Assembly (NCBI GenBank): GCA_021730105.1
Contig: CP072538.1
Location: forward strand, 496,001-560,000
Reading direction: 5' to 3'
Source of the DNA: Candidatus Ruthia sp. Plio_17_S18
Lineage (GTDB): Bacteria; Pseudomonadota; Gammaproteobacteria; PS1; Pseudothioglobaceae
DNA length: 64,000 nt
The notes beneath the pieces were generated by a model. The model did not search any database. It had not been told where the DNA came from and saw only the letters and a list, made by a program, of their open reading frames with translations. The position numbers were made by a program, and so were the translations under genes. This document shows, piece after piece, positions 28,155 to 38,773 of this stretch (positions within the stretch are counted from its first letter, which is position 1; every line of letters begins with the position of its first letter).

Positions 28155-28604
28155 ATGCCAAATTCAAGCAATACAGATATATATGATGCAGATTTATCCA
28201 GTGGTGTTACTGCCTTTGATACTAAGAATTTTACCATGGCATATCAATTATTAGCCCCACTTGCCACAAAAGGCAATGCTGAGGCCTTATGGCGTGTTGG
28301 CATGATGCAAATGAATGGCTTAGGTATGGTTAAAAACCAACCTTTAGGGTTTGAAAACTTCTTACAAGCAGCAAGTCAAGATCATGTATTTGCTCATCAC
28401 ATGCTAGGTGTGGCGTATATGACTGGCGAAGGCGTAGAAAAAGACATGGCAAAGTCTATTGAGTGGTTTGAAAAAGGCGCTGAATTTGGCATTCCTGGTC
28501 CGATGTATACATTGGGTATGTTGTATGAAGATGGTAAAGAGGTTGAGCAAGATTTAGAAAAATCAAAATATTGGCTCGATAAAGCCGATAAAGTAAGTCC
28601 ATAA
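28155..28604 (+). CDS. Sel1-repeat protein
   Basis: A 149-residue protein with about three Sel1-like repeats of 36 residues, for example AEALWRVGMMQMNGLGMVKN, HHMLGVAYMTGEGVEKDMAK and GPMYTLGMLYEDGKEVEQDL. There is no signal peptide, so it is likely a cytoplasmic protein-interaction scaffold. It ends five bases before gltX and is probably cotranscribed. It is divergent from the rodA operon. The partner is unknown. Confidence 0.85.
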   Translation: MPNSSNTDIYDADLSSGVTAFDTKNFTMAYQLLAPLATKGNAEALWRVGMMQMNGLGMVKNQPLGFENFLQAASQDHVFAHHMLGVAYMTGEGVEKDMAKSIEWFEKGAEFGIPGPMYTLGMLYEDGKEVEQDLEKSKYWLDKADKVSP

Positions 28605-28609
28605 TAATA

Positions 28610-29974
28610 ATGAAATCAAGATTTGCCCCATCCCCAACAGGCTACCTACATATCGGCGGTGCTAGAACTGCACTGTTTGCTTGGGCTTGGGCTAAAAAGC
28701 AACATGGTAAATTTGTATTACGTATTGAAGATACAGATTTAGAGCGCTCAACCCAAGTATCCGTTGATGCGATTTTACAAGGCATGGATTGGCTTGGGCT
28801 TGACTATGATGAGGGGCCTTTTTATCAAACAGATCGTTTTAATCGTTACAAGCAAGTTGTACAGCAACTATTAGATGAAAAAAAAGCCTATTATTGCGAA
28901 TGCTCTAAAGAGCGCTTACAAATCTTACATGAAGATTTAATCAAGCAAGGCAAAAAAGCCAAGTACGATGGTTGTTGTCGAGATAAAAACCTAAATATTG
29001 GCGTTGTGCGTTTTAACAATCCAGAAGAAGGATTGGTGGTCTTTAATGATGCAGTTAAAGGGCAAATTTCAATCAATAATAAAGAGTTGGATGATTTAAT
29101 TATCGCTCGTAGCGATGGCACGCCAACTTATAATTTAACCGTGGTGATTGATGATCATGACATGCAAATTAATTGTGTTATTCGTGGTGATGACCATATT
29201 AACAACACCCCCAAACAAATTAATCTTTATCAGGCATTAGGCTGGCATTTGCCAAAATTTGCACATTTGCCTATGATTTTAGGCAGTAATGGTGCGCGCC
29301 TTTCAAAACGTCACGGTGCTGTAAGTGTTATGGCTTATCGCAATGCTGGTTTTTTGCCCGAATGCTTGCTTAATTATTTAGCTCGCTTAGGTTGGTCGCA
29401 TGGCGATCAAGAAATATTTTCTACGGATGAAATTGTTAAACTGTTTGAATTAAAAAACATCAACAAGGCGCCTGCAAGCTTTAATCAGGATAAGCTTTTA
29501 TGGCTCAATCAAGAGACTATTAAAAGTTCTAGTATTGAGAATTTACTCAATAACCTAACTTGGCATTTTCAAAACCAAGCAATTACCGTTACAGACACGC
29601 CTGATATTAAAACAGTCGTTCAACATTTACAAGATAGATGTAAAACCTTAGTTGATATGGCAGGTGAAGTGAAAATGTTTTATCAAGATTTCGATACTTT
29701 TGACGAAAAACTTGCCACAAAACACTTTAAAGATAAAACACCACTCAAGCACTTACTTACAAAACTAGAAGCTATAAGTACTTGGCAAGCCAACAACATC
29801 AAACAAGCCGTTAAAGAGGTGTGTTTTGAGCTTAACATCGGTTTTGGCAAGGTAGGTCAACCTTTTAGACTTGCACTAAGTGGTAACGGCAATGCAGGTA
29901 GTATTGATATTGTAGCTGAACTGGTCGGTAAAGATAAAGCACTATCACGCTTAAAAATGGCGATTAGTTTTTAA
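28610..29974 (+). CDS. gltX: Glutamyl-tRNA synthetase
   Basis: Class-I synthetase of 454 residues. The HIGH motif is APSPTGYLHIGGARTALF at the N-terminus and the KMSKS equivalent is ARLSKRHGAVSV. The domain holding the bacterial zinc-site cysteines is partly kept (YYCECSKERL, then DGCC). The C-terminal anticodon-binding helical domain is complete. Some gammaproteobacteria carry two GltX types, and the specificity for Glu or Gln tRNA cannot be fixed from this view. Confidence 0.95.
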   Translation: MKSRFAPSPTGYLHIGGARTALFAWAWAKKQHGKFVLRIEDTDLERSTQVSVDAILQGMDWLGLDYDEGPFYQTDRFNRYKQVVQQLLDEKKAYYCECSKERLQILHEDLIKQGKKAKYDGCCRDKNLNIGVVRFNNPEEGLVVFNDAVKGQISINNKELDDLIIARSDGTPTYNLTVVIDDHDMQINCVIRGDDHINNTPKQINLYQALGWHLPKFAHLPMILGSNGARLSKRHGAVSVMAYRNAGFLPECLLNYLARLGWSHGDQEIFSTDEIVKLFELKNINKAPASFNQDKLLWLNQETIKSSSIENLLNNLTWHFQNQAITVTDTPDIKTVVQHLQDRCKTLVDMAGEVKMFYQDFDTFDEKLATKHFKDKTPLKHLLTKLEAISTWQANNIKQAVKEVCFELNIGFGKVGQPFRLALSGNGNAGSIDIVAELVGKDKALSRLKMAISF

Positions 29975-30290
29975 AAGAAACTGCCGTTACTAAATAAACA
30001 CACTCCTTATCACCAATAAAACGAATAGTTTGAAATGGCTATTTAAAGCCTATATCGGCATTTTCAGCTATACATCGTGTAGAAAGAGTCAGATTAACCA
30101 AGATTAAAAAATGGCTTTAAACACTGAGTGTGTTTACAAAAAATCATTAAATCAGTTGTAAGAATTACCATTTACTAACTATCAATAAGTTTTCAAAGGT
30201 AATATAATGCAAAAATATTTTTCTAAATATTCACTTGTTTGCACGGTAAAAATAAATAATTTAACCATAAGGTTATACCGAAAACAATAA
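29975..30290. other. Gene-free stretch with an 11-bp inverted repeat pair
   Basis: No gene seen. A perfect 11-bp inverted pair, TAAACACACTC at 29995-30005 and GAGTGTGTTTA at 30126-30136, bounds 142 bases that also contain two near-repeats (GGCTATTTAAAGCC and GGCTTTAAAC). It could be a small non-autonomous element or a folded untranslated region. There is no T-run typical of a terminator directly after the second arm. Confidence 0.45.
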
Positions 30291-30295
30291 AAAAG

Positions 30296-32730
30296 ATTTT
30301 ATTGGTATTTTGACTACGACAACAATGGCAAGATTGACGATAGTTTTGAATTGTTTGGCGATAAAGCCACCAATGGCTTTGACGTGGCTTAAAAAGTGAA
30401 CATCAAAAAAATACAAATAAACACTAATTCTAACAAACTAAGTTATCTTTTTAATTTTGGATATGGCGTATATTTTAATGGCAGAAAATGATTAAAAATT
30501 ACGTGAGAATAGAACAAACACATAAGGAAGTGCAACATGCTAAAAAACTTAAAAACATCATTCTAGTTGATGAAACTCAACCACTAGAACAAATCAAAAA
30601 CCAAGATGTTTCTCAGGCTTTCCACTCACAGATTTCTAATTTCTTCTCTAGCGAATTACTAAAAGGCAATAGTCTAGAAGGCACCTATACCAAACTGCAA
30701 AATATTTTGGATAGAGACATAGCAACTGCTGAAAACATATACATTATCCAATTAAGCAATACATTGAGCGAAATCGCCCAAGCCAACGGTATGAGCCTAA
30801 ACGAATTACTTGCCCTTAACCCAAAATACAAAGACAACCATTATGATGTTAAAGCAGGTGCATTGCTCATCCTTAAAGATAATACTGGCACACAGTCTTG
30901 AGCAGAATACCTCAAAAAAAACGCCGACAATCCACAAGCCATTAGTGCTTTAATCGACTCACTTAAAACTGAACTCCAAGCTTCCTCAGTGATTATCTCC
31001 CCACTTATCCTTGACCTAGATGGTAACGGTGTTGTGGAGACTACTTCTAAAACTAACTCAGGCGTGTATTTTGAACATGATGATAACGGCTTTGCAGAAC
31101 AATCAGGTTGGGTGGGGCAAAGTAGATAGTAATGATGAATCATTTAACAAGCTTAAAGTTTGGCATGACAAAGACAGCGATGGCAAACTAGATGATAGTG
31201 AATTTTTAAGCTTGACTGAGGTAAGCATACAATCACTTAACACTACTTATAAACTGAGATAGATACTAAACAATAATGCCCATAAACAACAGGGCAATTT
31301 TACCACCACAGACGGCACAACCAATAAAATAAATGATGTTTGATTTGATGTGGATTTAGCAAAGACTCAAGAAACTGATTTGGTAGAAGTGAATGATATT
31401 ATTGATAATCTTGCAGGCTTTGGCAATGTCCACAGCCTATATCAAGCCATGGCACTAGATACAAGTGGAAAACTGCAAGCCTTGGTGAAACAAGTTATTA
31501 GCACCAGTGGTAGTGAACAAGATGTGCTACTGACACAAATGATTTACCACTGGGGTAGGGGTTGAGGATGTTGATCCTAATTCACTCAAAGATTCACGAA
31601 AATTAGAAGCGTTATAAGTGCTAATAGGTGATGAATTTTTGAGTACTTGGTGCTGGGGTACTCGTGACAGAAGAAACCCACACGGCCAGGCTACACCAAT
31701 TATTGCCAAAGCCTTTGATGATTTACAATCTTATATTAAAAGTAAACTCTTTAATGAAAACAACGACAATCTATTATCTCAAATACGGGTCAGAACTAGT
31801 TACGAAGGTGGGTTAACTGAGGTTGCATGTATCAACCTTTATTAACTATCTACATTTTGAGTATGCGGATAACCCACAGCAAGCACTGAAATCAACTTAA
31901 ACAAGTTAACACTTCTTTGTTAGAATTAGGTGATGCAGGTAGACAAACACTAACAGTACTAAAACAAGCAGGTGATGAACAGGGTAATGCACTAGAGCAA
32001 ATGTTGGTAATAGATGTTGATTTGCACCTAGTAGGCACAGATAATGCTGATATCCTAAGTAGCGGTAGTTGGCATGATACTTTAAAGGGTAATGGTGGTA
32101 GTGATGTGCTAAATTCTGGTAAAGGCAATGACACCCTAGACGGTGGCACAGGCAATGACAAAGTCACTGGTGGACTAGGTAACAATACTTACCTGTTTAA
32201 TTTTAATGATATTACCATTACCCAAGAGTCTGATGGTTTTGTCTATATCCGTATTAACAATACTACTGATGTGATCAAGTTTGCCCAAGCAAGCAGTACT
32301 TCAACACTGGCAATTGATGTAATTTACTTTGCTGATAACAGTATTATCAATAGCACCGCAATCCTAGCCTCACTCAAAACCTTAACGAATGATGATGACA
32401 TCTTAACTGCAAAAAGGTAAGACACTAACAACATCCATGCCCTAGCAGGAGATGACACCATTACAGGTGGACTATACGCTACTAACAATATTGATGGCGG
32501 TGCTGATGATGACACTCTAACAGGAGGTTATTATGCAGATAACCTTATCGGCGGAAAAGGCAATGACAAAGTCACAGGCGGTGCAGGCAACGATACCTAT
32601 ATCTTTAACCTTGGCGATGGTCAGCTAAAACTGATGGATGCGAATGGTTATGATGTGATCAAAGTGGAGTCAGTCAGTGTTAATGAATGCTGTGGTGGTC
32701 AATAGTGTGAATGATTGGCAAGTATTATAA
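30296..32730 (+). pseudogene. Decayed large RTX/LysM calcium-binding protein gene
   Basis: Ordered fragments of one large secreted protein, broken by many stops and shifts. At 30310 is DYDNNGKIDDSFELFGDKAT. At 30730-30890 there is a LysM-like segment (YIIQLSNTLSEIAQANGMSL). At 31005 is SPLILDLDGNGVVETT, then NKLKVWHDKDSDGKLDDSEF, and GFGNVHSLYQAMALDTSGKL at 31425. A GDEFLSTWCWGTRD segment follows near 31630. RTX nonapeptide blocks lie at 32090-32190 (GKGNDTLDGGTGNDKVTGG) and 32440-32600. The first stop within the block is TGA 30899. No transporter gene is nearby. Confidence 0.85.
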
Positions 32731-32844
32731 ATTGTAGAGTAGATAACAAGTAGAGTCTTGTAACTACACTAAACCTTACTTGGTGTAGAGTGTTATTATG
32801 ATGAATAAAAATAGCAACCAGCTTGTATTTTGATAAAATAGTGT

Positions 32845-35361
32845 ATGGATTTATCAATATTTAAAGCGCAGTATCAAGCACTACAAGACTCAATCAAGGT
32901 GGATTTTTTAAATAATCCAGAGGCAACTCAAGCACTTGTATTAGCTAGAAGTGAAGGGGTTGATCAATTACTTAAAGATATTTGGCAAAGTTTTAACCTT
33001 TCAAATCAGTTATGTTTGGTAGCTGTTGGTGGTTATGGTAGAGGCGAGTTGCATCCGTATTCGGATATAGATTTGTTGATTTTAATTCCTGATGGTGCGC
33101 ATTATACCTATCAGAAAAGTATTGCTAGTTTTTTAACATTGTTATGGGATGTAAACTTGGAAGTAGGGCATGCAACTCGGGATTTGAAAGATTGTATTAG
33201 TGTGATTGATGATCTTAGTGTGGTGACTAATTTATTAGAGTCTCGCGTTATTTTAGGTAAAGCATCTTTGTTTTTTAAGATGAAGGCTGTGATTAAATCT
33301 AGCGTTTGGTCAAGTCAATCATTTTTAGTTGAAAAGCAAAAAGAGCAACACAATCGCCATCAAAATTTATCCAATACTGCTTATAACTTAGAGCCAAACA
33401 TCAAGCAAAGCCCTGGCGGTCTTAGAGATATTCAAACAATTGTGTGGGTAGCAAAGTGGTATTTTGATGTTAATACTTTGTTTGAACTGATTGATACGCA
33501 ATATTTAACAACCACTGAGTATGGGTTATTAAAAACATCACAACTATTTCTATTCAAAGTCAGATTTGCGCTGCATATTATCGCTAATAGGCGTGAAGAT
33601 AGGCTTGCATTCCAATACCAAAAATCTGTGGCAATCATGCTGGGTTATGTTGATGGGTATTCTTTGGCGGTTGAAGTGTTTATGAAGGATTATTACCAAA
33701 CTGTGACTAGGGTGTCGCGTCTTAATGATATTTTGTTGCAATTATTAGAAGATGAGATTTTAAACACACAGCATTTGAACAGTCGCTTTATGATTAGTCA
33801 TGGTTATATCCATTCAATTGATACGCAAGTTTTTATCCAAACACCATTTGCTTTTATTGAAATATTTTTGCTCATTGCCAAGCATAATTATGTGCGTGGT
33901 ATTAGTGCAAAAACGCTTAGACAAATGCAAAAAAGCATTGATTTAATTGATTGTTATTATTATAAAAAGCGTAAAAATAATCGCTTATTTATTGAGTTAT
34001 TACAACAAAATCAAGGGGTTAATAAGGCGTTAAAACTCATGAATCGTTACGGTATTTTAGAGCACTATATTCCTGCTTTTGGTAAGATTATGGGGTTGAT
34101 GCAATACGATTTATTTCATGCTTACACAGTGGACCAGCATACGTTGTTTGTGATTCGTAATTTGAGGCGTTTTTTCGTACCTGAGTTTGCTAAGGAATTT
34201 GTGCTTTGTAGCGAGATAGCACAATGCATTAAAAAACCAGAGTTGCTATTATTGGCAGGGCTTTTTCATGATATTGCCAAAGGTAGAGGTGGGGAACATG
34301 CTCAGTTGGGCGCCATTGATGCGCGTGAGTTTTGCCAGCACCATCAATTAAAAGCAAGTGATACTGATTTGGTTTCAAAGTTAGTTGAAAAGCATTTACT
34401 TATGTCAATGGTTGCGCAAAAGCAAGATATTGGTGATTTTGAAGTAATTGAGCGTTTTGCTAAACAAGTGGGCACGGTTGAATTTTTAGAATTTTTGTAT
34501 TTATTGACAAACGCCGATATTCGTGCAACAAAAGATAATTTGTGGAATAGTTGGAAAGACTCTTTACTAAAAAAACTATTTTACAATACCAAAAAACACC
34601 TAGAAAGCAGCAATAGTCAGCGACCAAGTGTAGATCAAAGAGTACAAGATATTAAGCAGATCGTTATTAAGCATTCTATTGCTCAAGGCTATCAAATGAG
34701 TGACGTTGAAAAGGTATTGTCAACCCTGCCTAAAGACTATTATGTGCGTTATGAAGTTGACGATATTTTATGGCATTTGAGTTTTGCCACCAAAATAATT
34801 TTGGATAAGATTATCGTTAGTTCTAAAATTTCACAACACAATGTGGTTGATATTTTTGTGCTATGTGATGATTTTAAAGGTTTATTCTTTAAATTAATTA
34901 GTATTCTTGAAAGACTAGGTCTTGATATTGTGGATGCTAAAATCTTAACTACAAGGGATAGGAAAGCATATAACACGATTAGTGTTTTGCAAGATGAAAC
35001 GCTTGAACATATCAATATAAATCAAGAAATCAAAAATGAATTGGATGATTTAGATGTGAGCGTAAGCACAACCCATGATATACACACACATCGACATTTT
35101 GATCATAAAATGCAAGTTAGTTTTAGTATGAATAAACAGTGGAATTTAACCCAATTAGAAATTAATGTGCTTGACAAGCAAGGCATACTTTCTAACATTG
35201 CCTATGTTTTTTTCGAGTTAGACATTTCATTAATTAATGCCAGAATTGCCACTATGGGGGAAAGGGTTGAAGATGTGTTTTTTATTAGCAATGCTAAAAA
35301 TCAGCCATTAAGTGTGGCAGAACAATCAGCGCTTAAAGAGACCTTGGAAGAAAGATTGTAA
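32845..35361 (+). CDS. glnD: PII uridylyltransferase/uridylyl-removing enzyme
   Basis: Bifunctional nitrogen sensor of 838 residues. The nucleotidyltransferase motif [19 protein letters not shown] at 62-80 carries the metal Asp74 and Asp76. The HD phosphohydrolase region [19 protein letters not shown] removes UMP, and two ACT domains ([39 protein letters not shown]) bind glutamine. It modifies PII, which in turn acts on the system controlling glutamine synthetase; glnA is present at 54.4 kb. The gene is intact although the region just upstream is decayed. Confidence 0.95.
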   Translation: MDLSIFKAQYQALQDSIKVDFLNNPEATQALVLARSEGVDQLLKDIWQSFNLSNQLCLVAVGGYGRGELHPYSDIDLLILIPDGAHYTYQKSIASFLTLLWDVNLEVGHATRDLKDCISVIDDLSVVTNLLESRVILGKASLFFKMKAVIKSSVWSSQSFLVEKQKEQHNRHQNLSNTAYNLEPNIKQSPGGLRDIQTIVWVAKWYFDVNTLFELIDTQYLTTTEYGLLKTSQLFLFKVRFALHIIANRREDRLAFQYQKSVAIMLGYVDGYSLAVEVFMKDYYQTVTRVSRLNDILLQLLEDEILNTQHLNSRFMISHGYIHSIDTQVFIQTPFAFIEIFLLIAKHNYVRGISAKTLRQMQKSIDLIDCYYYKKRKNNRLFIELLQQNQGVNKALKLMNRYGILEHYIPAFGKIMGLMQYDLFHAYTVDQHTLFVIRNLRRFFVPEFAKEFVLCSEIAQCIKKPELLLLAGLFHDIAKGRGGEHAQLGAIDAREFCQHHQLKASDTDLVSKLVEKHLLMSMVAQKQDIGDFEVIERFAKQVGTVEFLEFLYLLTNADIRATKDNLWNSWKDSLLKKLFYNTKKHLESSNSQRPSVDQRVQDIKQIVIKHSIAQGYQMSDVEKVLSTLPKDYYVRYEVDDILWHLSFATKIILDKIIVSSKISQHNVVDIFVLCDDFKGLFFKLISILERLGLDIVDAKILTTRDRKAYNTISVLQDETLEHININQEIKNELDDLDVSVSTTHDIHTHRHFDHKMQVSFSMNKQWNLTQLEINVLDKQGILSNIAYVFFELDISLINARIATMGERVEDVFFISNAKNQPLSVAEQSALKETLEERL

Positions 35362-35404
35362 AAAGATATTACGAGAGTTAAATAATGATATAATCTTACG
35401 CAAT

Positions 35405-35429
35405 CAGCAGTTCTGCTGTTTCTTTTTTT
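35405..35429 (+). terminator. Probable terminator after glnD
   Basis: The hairpin CAGCA-GTTC-TGCTG is followed by TTTCTTTTTTTC, 44 bases after the glnD stop and before the trxA start. The stem is short but the T run is strong. Confidence 0.6.
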
Positions 35430-35455
35430 CATTTCAGATTAACATTACAAAAAAT

Positions 35456-35782
35456 ATGAACGATAAAATTAAAGCAGTGACTGACGCCTCTTTTGAAGCA
35501 GATGTTGTTAACTCATCACAAGTAGTGTTGGTAGATTTTTGGGCTGAGTGGTGCGGACCATGCAAGGCGTTAGCGCCTGTATTAGATGAAATTGCTGATG
35601 AATATGATGGTAAAGTGCTTATTGCCAAAGTTAATATAGACGAAAACGACCAAACACCACCAAAGTATGGTATTCGTGGTATTCCAACGATGTTGTTATT
35701 TTCTGATGGTTCTGTTCAGGCAACTAAAATGGGTGCACTTTCAAAAGCGGAACTTAGTGCATTTATTGATGCCAATATTTAA
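35456..35782 (+). CDS. trxA: Thioredoxin 1
   Basis: A 108-residue thioredoxin with the active site WCGPC (Cys33 and Cys36), the VDFWAEW strand, and the cis-proline loop [12 protein letters not shown] start it at ATG 35456 ([10 protein letters not shown]), which gives the normal length. A longer in-frame reading from 35312 would run through the end of glnD and the terminator hairpin and is not credible. The order trxA-rho is conserved across gammaproteobacteria. Confidence 0.95.
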   Translation: MNDKIKAVTDASFEADVVNSSQVVLVDFWAEWCGPCKALAPVLDEIADEYDGKVLIAKVNIDENDQTPPKYGIRGIPTMLLFSDGSVQATKMGALSKAELSAFIDANI

Positions 35783-35788
35783 AAAACT

Positions 35789-35808
35789 AAACAACTGATT
35801 GTTTTTAT
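35789..35808 (+). terminator. Possible terminator after trxA
   Basis: The AT-rich hairpin AAACAA-CTGA-TTGTTT is followed by TTATTTT a few bases past the trxA stop. The stem has few GC pairs, so efficiency may be low. Confidence 0.45.
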
Positions 35809-35902
35809 TTTAAATACTCAGTTTAACAAAATCTTCTAGCGCTTTATGCGCATACACCCCTAGTTAAGTAAAAAGATACTTAGCCTTAATATGGACACAT
35901 TC

Positions 35903-37177
35903 ATGAAATTATCAGAACTCAAAAAATTTAGCCCAGAAGAGTTATTAGAATTAGCACAATTTTTAGGTGCAGAAAATATTTCTAGAGCTAAAAAACAAAC
36001 CCTAATTTTCATTATTCTTAAAGCTAAAGCTGCTAATGATGAGGAGGTGTTAGGCGATGGTGTTTTGGATGTATTGCAAGATGGTTATGGTTTTTTAAGA
36101 TCAAGTGATGATTCTTATACCTCTGGTGCAGATGATATTTATATTTCACCTAATCAAATTAGACGTTTTAATTTATCAACTGGTGATTTAGTTACAGGAA
36201 AAATTAGAGCACCTAAAAAGGGTGAAAAGTATTTTGCGTTAATTAAAGTATCAGAAGTGAACGGCGAAGACCCTGATAATGTTAGAAATAGGGTGCCATT
36301 TGCCTCACTTACACCAATTCATCCTAATGAAAGACTCAATTTAGAAATTGGTAATGGTGGCACTGAGGATATTACTGCCAGAGTGATTGACCTTGTTGCA
36401 CCATTTGGTAAAGGACAAAGGGGTTTGTTGGTTGCACCACCTAAGGCAGGTAAAACCATGATTATGCAAAATATCGCCACTTCTATTTCAGTTAATCATC
36501 CAAAATGTGAATTGATTGTGCTTTTAATTGATGAACGTCCTGAAGAAGTAACAGAAATGGCACGTACCGTACGTGGTGAGGTGATTGCTTCAACATTTGA
36601 TGAGTCAGCAAAACGCCATGTGCAAGTTGCTGAAATGGTGATTCAAAAAGCCAAACGACGCGCAGAACAAGGTAAAGACGTGATTGTTTTGCTAGATTCA
36701 ATCACACGTTTGGCGCGCGCTTATAATACAATTGCCCCTTCATCAGGCAAGGTACTAACAGGCGGTGTTGATGCTAATGCACTACAACGTCCTAAGCGTT
36801 TTTTTGGTGCAGCTAGAAATATTGAAAATGGTGGAAGTATTACCATTATTGCTACTGCATTGATTGATACTGGCTCAAAAATGGATGAAGTTATTTATCA
36901 AGAGTTTAAAGGTACAGGTAATATGGAGCTTCATTTAGAAAAGCGCTTGAGTGAGAAGCGAATTTTTCCAGCAATTAATATTAATGCTTCTGGTACGCGC
37001 CGTGAAGAGTTAATTACGAATGAAAAAGAACTACACAAAATGTGGATTTTACGCAAAATTCTGCATCCTATGGACACTGTTGAGGCGGCTGAATTCTTAA
37101 TTGATCGCTTAAAATTGACCAAAACCAATGATGAGTTTTTCGCTTCAATGTCGCAAAAAAGTAACAAATTGATTTAA
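35903..37177 (+). CDS. rho: Transcription termination factor Rho
   Basis: Hexameric RNA-dependent ATPase helicase. From ATG 35903 ([20 protein letters not shown]) it has 424 residues, matching the family N-terminus MNLTELK; an ATG four codons upstream at 35891 is the alternative. The cold-shock-like RNA-binding domain ([16 protein letters not shown]) and the P-loop ([12 protein letters not shown]) are present, with Walker B ([16 protein letters not shown]) and the Q/R loops ([20 protein letters not shown]) intact. Confidence 0.96.
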   Translation: MKLSELKKFSPEELLELAQFLGAENISRAKKQTLIFIILKAKAANDEEVLGDGVLDVLQDGYGFLRSSDDSYTSGADDIYISPNQIRRFNLSTGDLVTGKIRAPKKGEKYFALIKVSEVNGEDPDNVRNRVPFASLTPIHPNERLNLEIGNGGTEDITARVIDLVAPFGKGQRGLLVAPPKAGKTMIMQNIATSISVNHPKCELIVLLIDERPEEVTEMARTVRGEVIASTFDESAKRHVQVAEMVIQKAKRRAEQGKDVIVLLDSITRLARAYNTIAPSSGKVLTGGVDANALQRPKRFFGAARNIENGGSITIIATALIDTGSKMDEVIYQEFKGTGNMELHLEKRLSEKRIFPAININASGTRREELITNEKELHKMWILRKILHPMDTVEAAEFLIDRLKLTKTNDEFFASMSQKSNKLI

Positions 37178-37235
37178 AAAATCATTGTCTAATTATTCTG
37201 AGCACTAATCAATCGCTTTAAGTATACTCAAGGAG

Positions 37236-37410
37236 ACTATACCAATCCAATATAATTTATGAAGCCCATAAAACAGCATTTTTCTCAGGGAGAAATTCGG
37301 CAAATAGCTGACTGTTATTCTCATTTTTTATTAAAAAGTACACCATTTTTCATTTCTCAAAAGGGTGCTGAAAAGAGTGTATTTCTTAGACTGCACTGGG
37401 TTGGTGTAGT
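37236..37410. mobile_element. Small element with terminal inverted repeats (MITE-like or IS relic)
   Basis: ACTATACCAATCCA at 37236-37249 and TGGGTTGGTGTAGT at 37397-37410 are inverted copies, matching at 12 of 14 positions, and bound 175 bases between rho and lptF. Inside is a short reading frame from ATG 37259 (MKPIKQHFSQGEIRQIADCY) ending at 37420, three bases before lptF. The paired ends are direct observation; the mobile origin is inference. No clear target-site duplication is visible. The ORF has no recognisable family. Confidence 0.45.
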
Positions 37411-37423
37411 AACTTCTTAAAGT

Positions 37424-38563
37424 ATGAAACTTTCTCCTATGGTAGCTAGAACTCTTAAATTACAAAATAGTATTTTAGCTAGATATTTAATGCGTAATGT
37501 ATTAATGCTTTTGAGTGCGGTATTTATCGTGATTGGCTTGGTTGTTTTTGGAAACCAATTAGTGTTGGTGATTCAAGAAAGTTTAAAAGAAGGCATACCT
37601 GTTGCAGACTTGTTACCACTGGTCGGTTTTAATATGATTAGAGATGTTGTGTTAATTTTATCTTTATCTTTGTTATTGGCTATTATTTTGAGTGTTAGCA
37701 AGCTTTACAAGGACTCAGAGGCTATTGTGATGAACTCATTAGGCTTAGGTGATAAGCATTTTATGGTGTTCATTCAGCCGCTTGTTATCTGTATCTTTAT
37801 CTTTGTTTTGCTTTTAACGACAGTTGTGGTGCCTTGGGCTAAGCAACAACGAGGCTTGATTATGGAGCGTAGTGAAAATGCATCTGAGTTTTCTTTTATT
37901 AAAGAGGGTGAGTTTCAAGAGTTTAAAAATGGCGATATTGTTTTTTACGCATCAAAGGTCAGTGATGCTGATAATGCTAAAGAGCAAAATATGGAAGAGA
38001 TTTTTATTTATACATTGGTCAATAATGAGCCAGTTATAACCTTGGCAAAGCAAGCTAAAAAATACACCAATTTAAACACCAACAGCGTGTATTTACGCCT
38101 TAAAAATGGTACGCGTTATCATGGCTTTCCTTCGGATAAAAATAAACAAGTCTTAAACTTTAAACTATATGATTTGCAAATTATTGATGGTGAGGTGCAA
38201 AAATTTATTCGTACAGTTACGAAAGTAGAATCAAAGTCGACGTTTGAATTGTTATTTTCTAACAAGCTGACAGAAATAGCAGAGTTTCAATGGAGAATAT
38301 CTCAGCCTTTGAGTATTTTAATATTATCAGTACTTGGTGTATTGCTTGGTAAAACCTCTCCGAGAAATGGTAAAAATTTAGGCGTATTAGTTGGCGTTGT
38401 TGCATTTATTGTGTATAACAATGTTTTATTAATTGCCAAATCAGACCTAGAGCGAGGAGAGTTTTCGCCCATTGTTGGACTGTGGTGGGTGCATTTGGCT
38501 ATGCTATTGTTGATTTTTATTTTTTATTTAATTAGGCATAGAAAATTTACCCAATTTATTTGA
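37424..38563 (+). CDS. lptF: LPS export permease LptF
   Basis: A 379-residue inner-membrane subunit of the LptB2FG exporter that extracts LPS from the membrane. It has three N-terminal helices (LARYLMRNVLMLLSAVFIVI; LILSLSLLLAIILSVSKLYK), a periplasmic beta-jellyroll domain at about 130-270, and three C-terminal helices. The coupling region SEAIVMNSLGLGDKHFM is conserved. lptG normally follows directly, but here the stop is followed after one base by a 67-bp inverted repeat and then queF. Confidence 0.9.
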   Translation: MKLSPMVARTLKLQNSILARYLMRNVLMLLSAVFIVIGLVVFGNQLVLVIQESLKEGIPVADLLPLVGFNMIRDVVLILSLSLLLAIILSVSKLYKDSEAIVMNSLGLGDKHFMVFIQPLVICIFIFVLLLTTVVVPWAKQQRGLIMERSENASEFSFIKEGEFQEFKNGDIVFYASKVSDADNAKEQNMEEIFIYTLVNNEPVITLAKQAKKYTNLNTNSVYLRLKNGTRYHGFPSDKNKQVLNFKLYDLQIIDGEVQKFIRTVTKVESKSTFELLFSNKLTEIAEFQWRISQPLSILILSVLGVLLGKTSPRNGKNLGVLVGVVAFIVYNNVLLIAKSDLERGEFSPIVGLWWVHLAMLLLIFIFYLIRHRKFTQFI

Positions 38564-38564
38564 T

Positions 38565-38719
38565 GCTCTTTATAAAAAAATAATTCAATAAAAGCACTGA
38601 AAATTTTTCGCTTTAAAGGCAGTAAAAAAAAGGCACGCTTGTTGCTATTTTCTTTTTTTTACTGCCTTTAAAGCGAAAAATTTTCAGTGCTTTTATTGAA
38701 TTATTTTTTTATAAAGAGC
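38565..38719. repeat. Perfect 67-bp inverted repeat with a 21-base spacer
   Basis: Bases 38565-38631 and 38653-38719 are exact reverse complements over all 67 positions, separated by a 21-base spacer (38632-38652, starting GGCACGC). The inner ends are A8 and T8; the arms contain GCACTG and GCTTTAAAGGC segments. The first arm begins one base after the lptF stop. The transcript would fold into a very long perfect stem. It may serve as terminator or RNA-stability element for lptF, but that length far exceeds normal terminators. An insertion-element footprint or an assembly artefact are alternatives. Confidence 0.97.
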
Positions 38720-38773
38720 GTTACACACTTTTGAAGTGTAGAATAGCCATGTTTTTTTAAAGGAAAAAGTTTA

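Noticed and set aside
32090..32600. Repeated GGxGND-type DNA as a satellite or tandem repeat
   Set aside because: The repetition is explained by RTX nonapeptide codons of the decayed calcium-binding protein.
35312..35455. N-terminal extension of thioredoxin running back into glnD
   Set aside because: It overlaps the glnD end and a terminator hairpin; ATG 35456 gives the exact family length.
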